The position numbers were made by a program, and so were the translations under genes. From Holtermannia corniformis (Eukaryota; Basidiomycota; Tremellomycetes; Holtermanniales), in assembly GCA_001599935.1 (NCBI GenBank), contig BCIJ01000013.1, positions 331,469 to 395,468 on the forward strand: 64,000 bases of DNA, in the 5' to 3' direction. Shown here piece after piece: positions 62,758-64,000 of the stretch. Numbering within the stretch: position 1 is the stretch's first letter; each line of letters begins with the position of its first letter. The notes under the pieces are model-generated. The model saw only the letters and a program-made list of their open reading frames with translations. It searched no databases and was not told the DNA's origin.

Positions 62758-64000
62758 TCACCGAGCCGGCGTGGCCGAGCGCGAGTTTGGTGACCACTCT
62801 TTGCTGGCGATGAGCAGTGCGAGCCCAGTGATGGCGCCGACGGCAATGGTTGGGATGATAGATGTGACGGCCGTTGGGAGTACACGCCATTGCTCAACCA
62901 AACGCGTCGTGTTATTGCCACCGTGACTGCTGCTCCTCTGTGCCAAGGTGGCATAAGGCCAGTACGCATACTGAACTGCGACGGCCGTCACGAGCACACC
63001 GAGCAGGAAAGGCAGGAGCGCCGACAGCCAGTCTTCCAGTACGTACAGTACGTTGCGTGAGTGGCGCTTGTCGAGGATCGAGTCTGATGGCACCGCTCTG
63101 GCCGTGTATGACGCAGGGAGCGGGATCTGGTGGTCTGCAAAGATGGCTTCGGAGCATAGCTTGGAGCCGGCGATTGCAATAGGAACCTGTGCAGACGTGT
63201 CAGGATGGCCCGGCTAAGAGACGATATGAGGCCTCACCCCGGTTCCTGGGTGCGCGCTTGCGCCCACAAAGTACGCGTCCTTGACGGTCGGGTGCCGGAC
63301 TTGCTGCCGGAAAGAGAGCACGTTGAAGAAATCGTGCGTGATGCCGAGGATCGAGCCGTGGCTGAGGTTGAACTTTTCTTTCCCTGAGCCCGGATCAGTC
63401 CACCTATTTATCAAGCGCGGAACCCACAAGTCACTGGCGTGTTGACCTCTTCCCACGTCACCATGTCGCGCAAGCCCGAGATCTGCAGACGCGCCTCCAT
63501 GATCTCAATCACTTGGCTCCGGGCACGCTCGACGAGGGCTGGCCAATCTTGCGAATCGATATCGGGAGTCTTACTACCGTTGCTGAACGTCTTGATCGTG
63601 CTTTCTTTGCCGTCTTTGGAGGGTAGGAGATGACCGACGGGGATGAGGATAACCACTGCGTCCTTACCTTCCGGGGCTGCCGTCGGGTCGCTGCGGCTGA
63701 ATTAGATTTATAGCAAGACAAAGCTGTAAACCTACACCCGCGACGGAACGTTGACGTAGAACGACGGCTCCCGCGGCATCCCCTTGCGCTTGAAGATGTC
63801 GTCGAACGAGCCCTTGTAGTCTTCCGCCTGATGCAGAGCGTCAGTGTACGCAAGCTTCCGAGTGCATGGACAGACCAGGAAGATGTTGTGCGCGTTGAGC
63901 TTTGGCAGCTTGCGATCCATTGCCCAGTAGAACGAGATGGAGGAGCACCTGTACGCTCAATGACTTTCACGATGATACCCGCGGTTACACACGAGTGGGG
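62758..64000 (-). CDS. crtI: Phytoene desaturase (CrtI/Al-1 type), partial, 5' end beyond window
   Basis: The enzyme introduces double bonds into phytoene in carotenoid synthesis, using FAD. Only the C-terminal part is in the window. In order on the minus strand: CSSISFYWAMDRKLPKLNAH, NIFLVCP, EDYKGSFDDIFKRKGMPREP, SFYVNVPSRV, AVVILIPVGHLLPSKDGKES, WPALVERARSQVIEIMEARL, FNLSHGSILGITHDFFNVLS, FRQQVRHPTVKDAYFVGASA, HPGTGVPIAIAGSKLCSEAI. The LSHGSxxGxxHxxxxVLxFRP and HPGTGxP blocks are the FAD-binding C-terminal signature of fungal CrtI. A tail adds two membrane helices (LEDWLSALLPFLLGVLVTAV, SIIPTIAVGAITGLALLIAS), as in fungal phytoene desaturases. The last visible exon starts near 63950; bases to 64000 are intron. 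Confidence 0.92.

Noticed and set aside
1..64000. CRISPR array, operons or bacterial ribosome-binding sites
   Set aside because: No regularly spaced direct repeats were seen, and the spliced gene structure shows eukaryotic nuclear DNA.

Overview
The window is nuclear DNA from an intron-rich, GC-rich, gene-dense fungus, most likely a carotenoid-forming basidiomycete yeast. Genes are broken by many 40-70 nt GT-AG introns and lie 30-300 bp apart. The products are conserved eukaryotic or fungal proteins (RER1, CCT7, LST8, ORC3, TAF13, MICOS Mic26/27, HEM3, MOD5, CCC1, PHAF1), and a fungal-type phytoene desaturase runs off the right edge. I cannot place it below subphylum. Most coding coordinates are the outer limits of spliced genes; splice sites were read by eye from reading frame and GT/AG signals.

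Layout. 0-17.7 kb: kinetochore Nnf1, a calycin-like protein, RER1, a small unknown, a LisH-CTLH-CRA protein, an LRR protein resembling STK11IP, a large Cys-rich receptor-like membrane protein, a PWWP protein, and a divergent pair (dysferlin-domain protein and PHAF1/UPF0183). 17.9-29.2 kb: a zone of lineage-specific miniature genes interleaved with housekeeping genes. Family A has three tandem copies of a ~105 aa protein with a basic C-terminal patch. Family B has five copies of a 68-115 aa protein with a possible chromo-shadow-like fold. Three family B genes have their start codon split AT|G by a first intron. CCT7, mitochondrial EF-Ts and vacuolar iron transporter CCC1 lie between them. 29.2-34.7 kb: gene-poor, with ambiguous bases, an unknown 471 aa protein and a Ser-rich membrane protein. 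34.7-42.2 kb: an SMP-30-like secreted protein, then a complete 3.7 kb Tc1/mariner-type transposon (79-bp perfect inverted repeats, TA duplication) that carries a second gene of unknown function besides the transposase and sits 98 bp upstream of MOD5. 42.9-50.4 kb: an ARID protein, ORC3, Mic26/27 and LST8. 50.9-57.5 kb: a tandem pair of large multi-pass membrane proteins with a secreted Cys-rich ectodomain. 57.5-64 kb: HEM3, TAF13, a CCDC174 homologue and phytoene desaturase.

The most unusual items are the two mini-gene families (especially the split start codons), the transposon with a passenger gene, the 7TM ectodomain pair, a putative iron-responsive composite site at CCC1, and an 11-nt micro-exon coding the catalytic-site RGN of HEM3.
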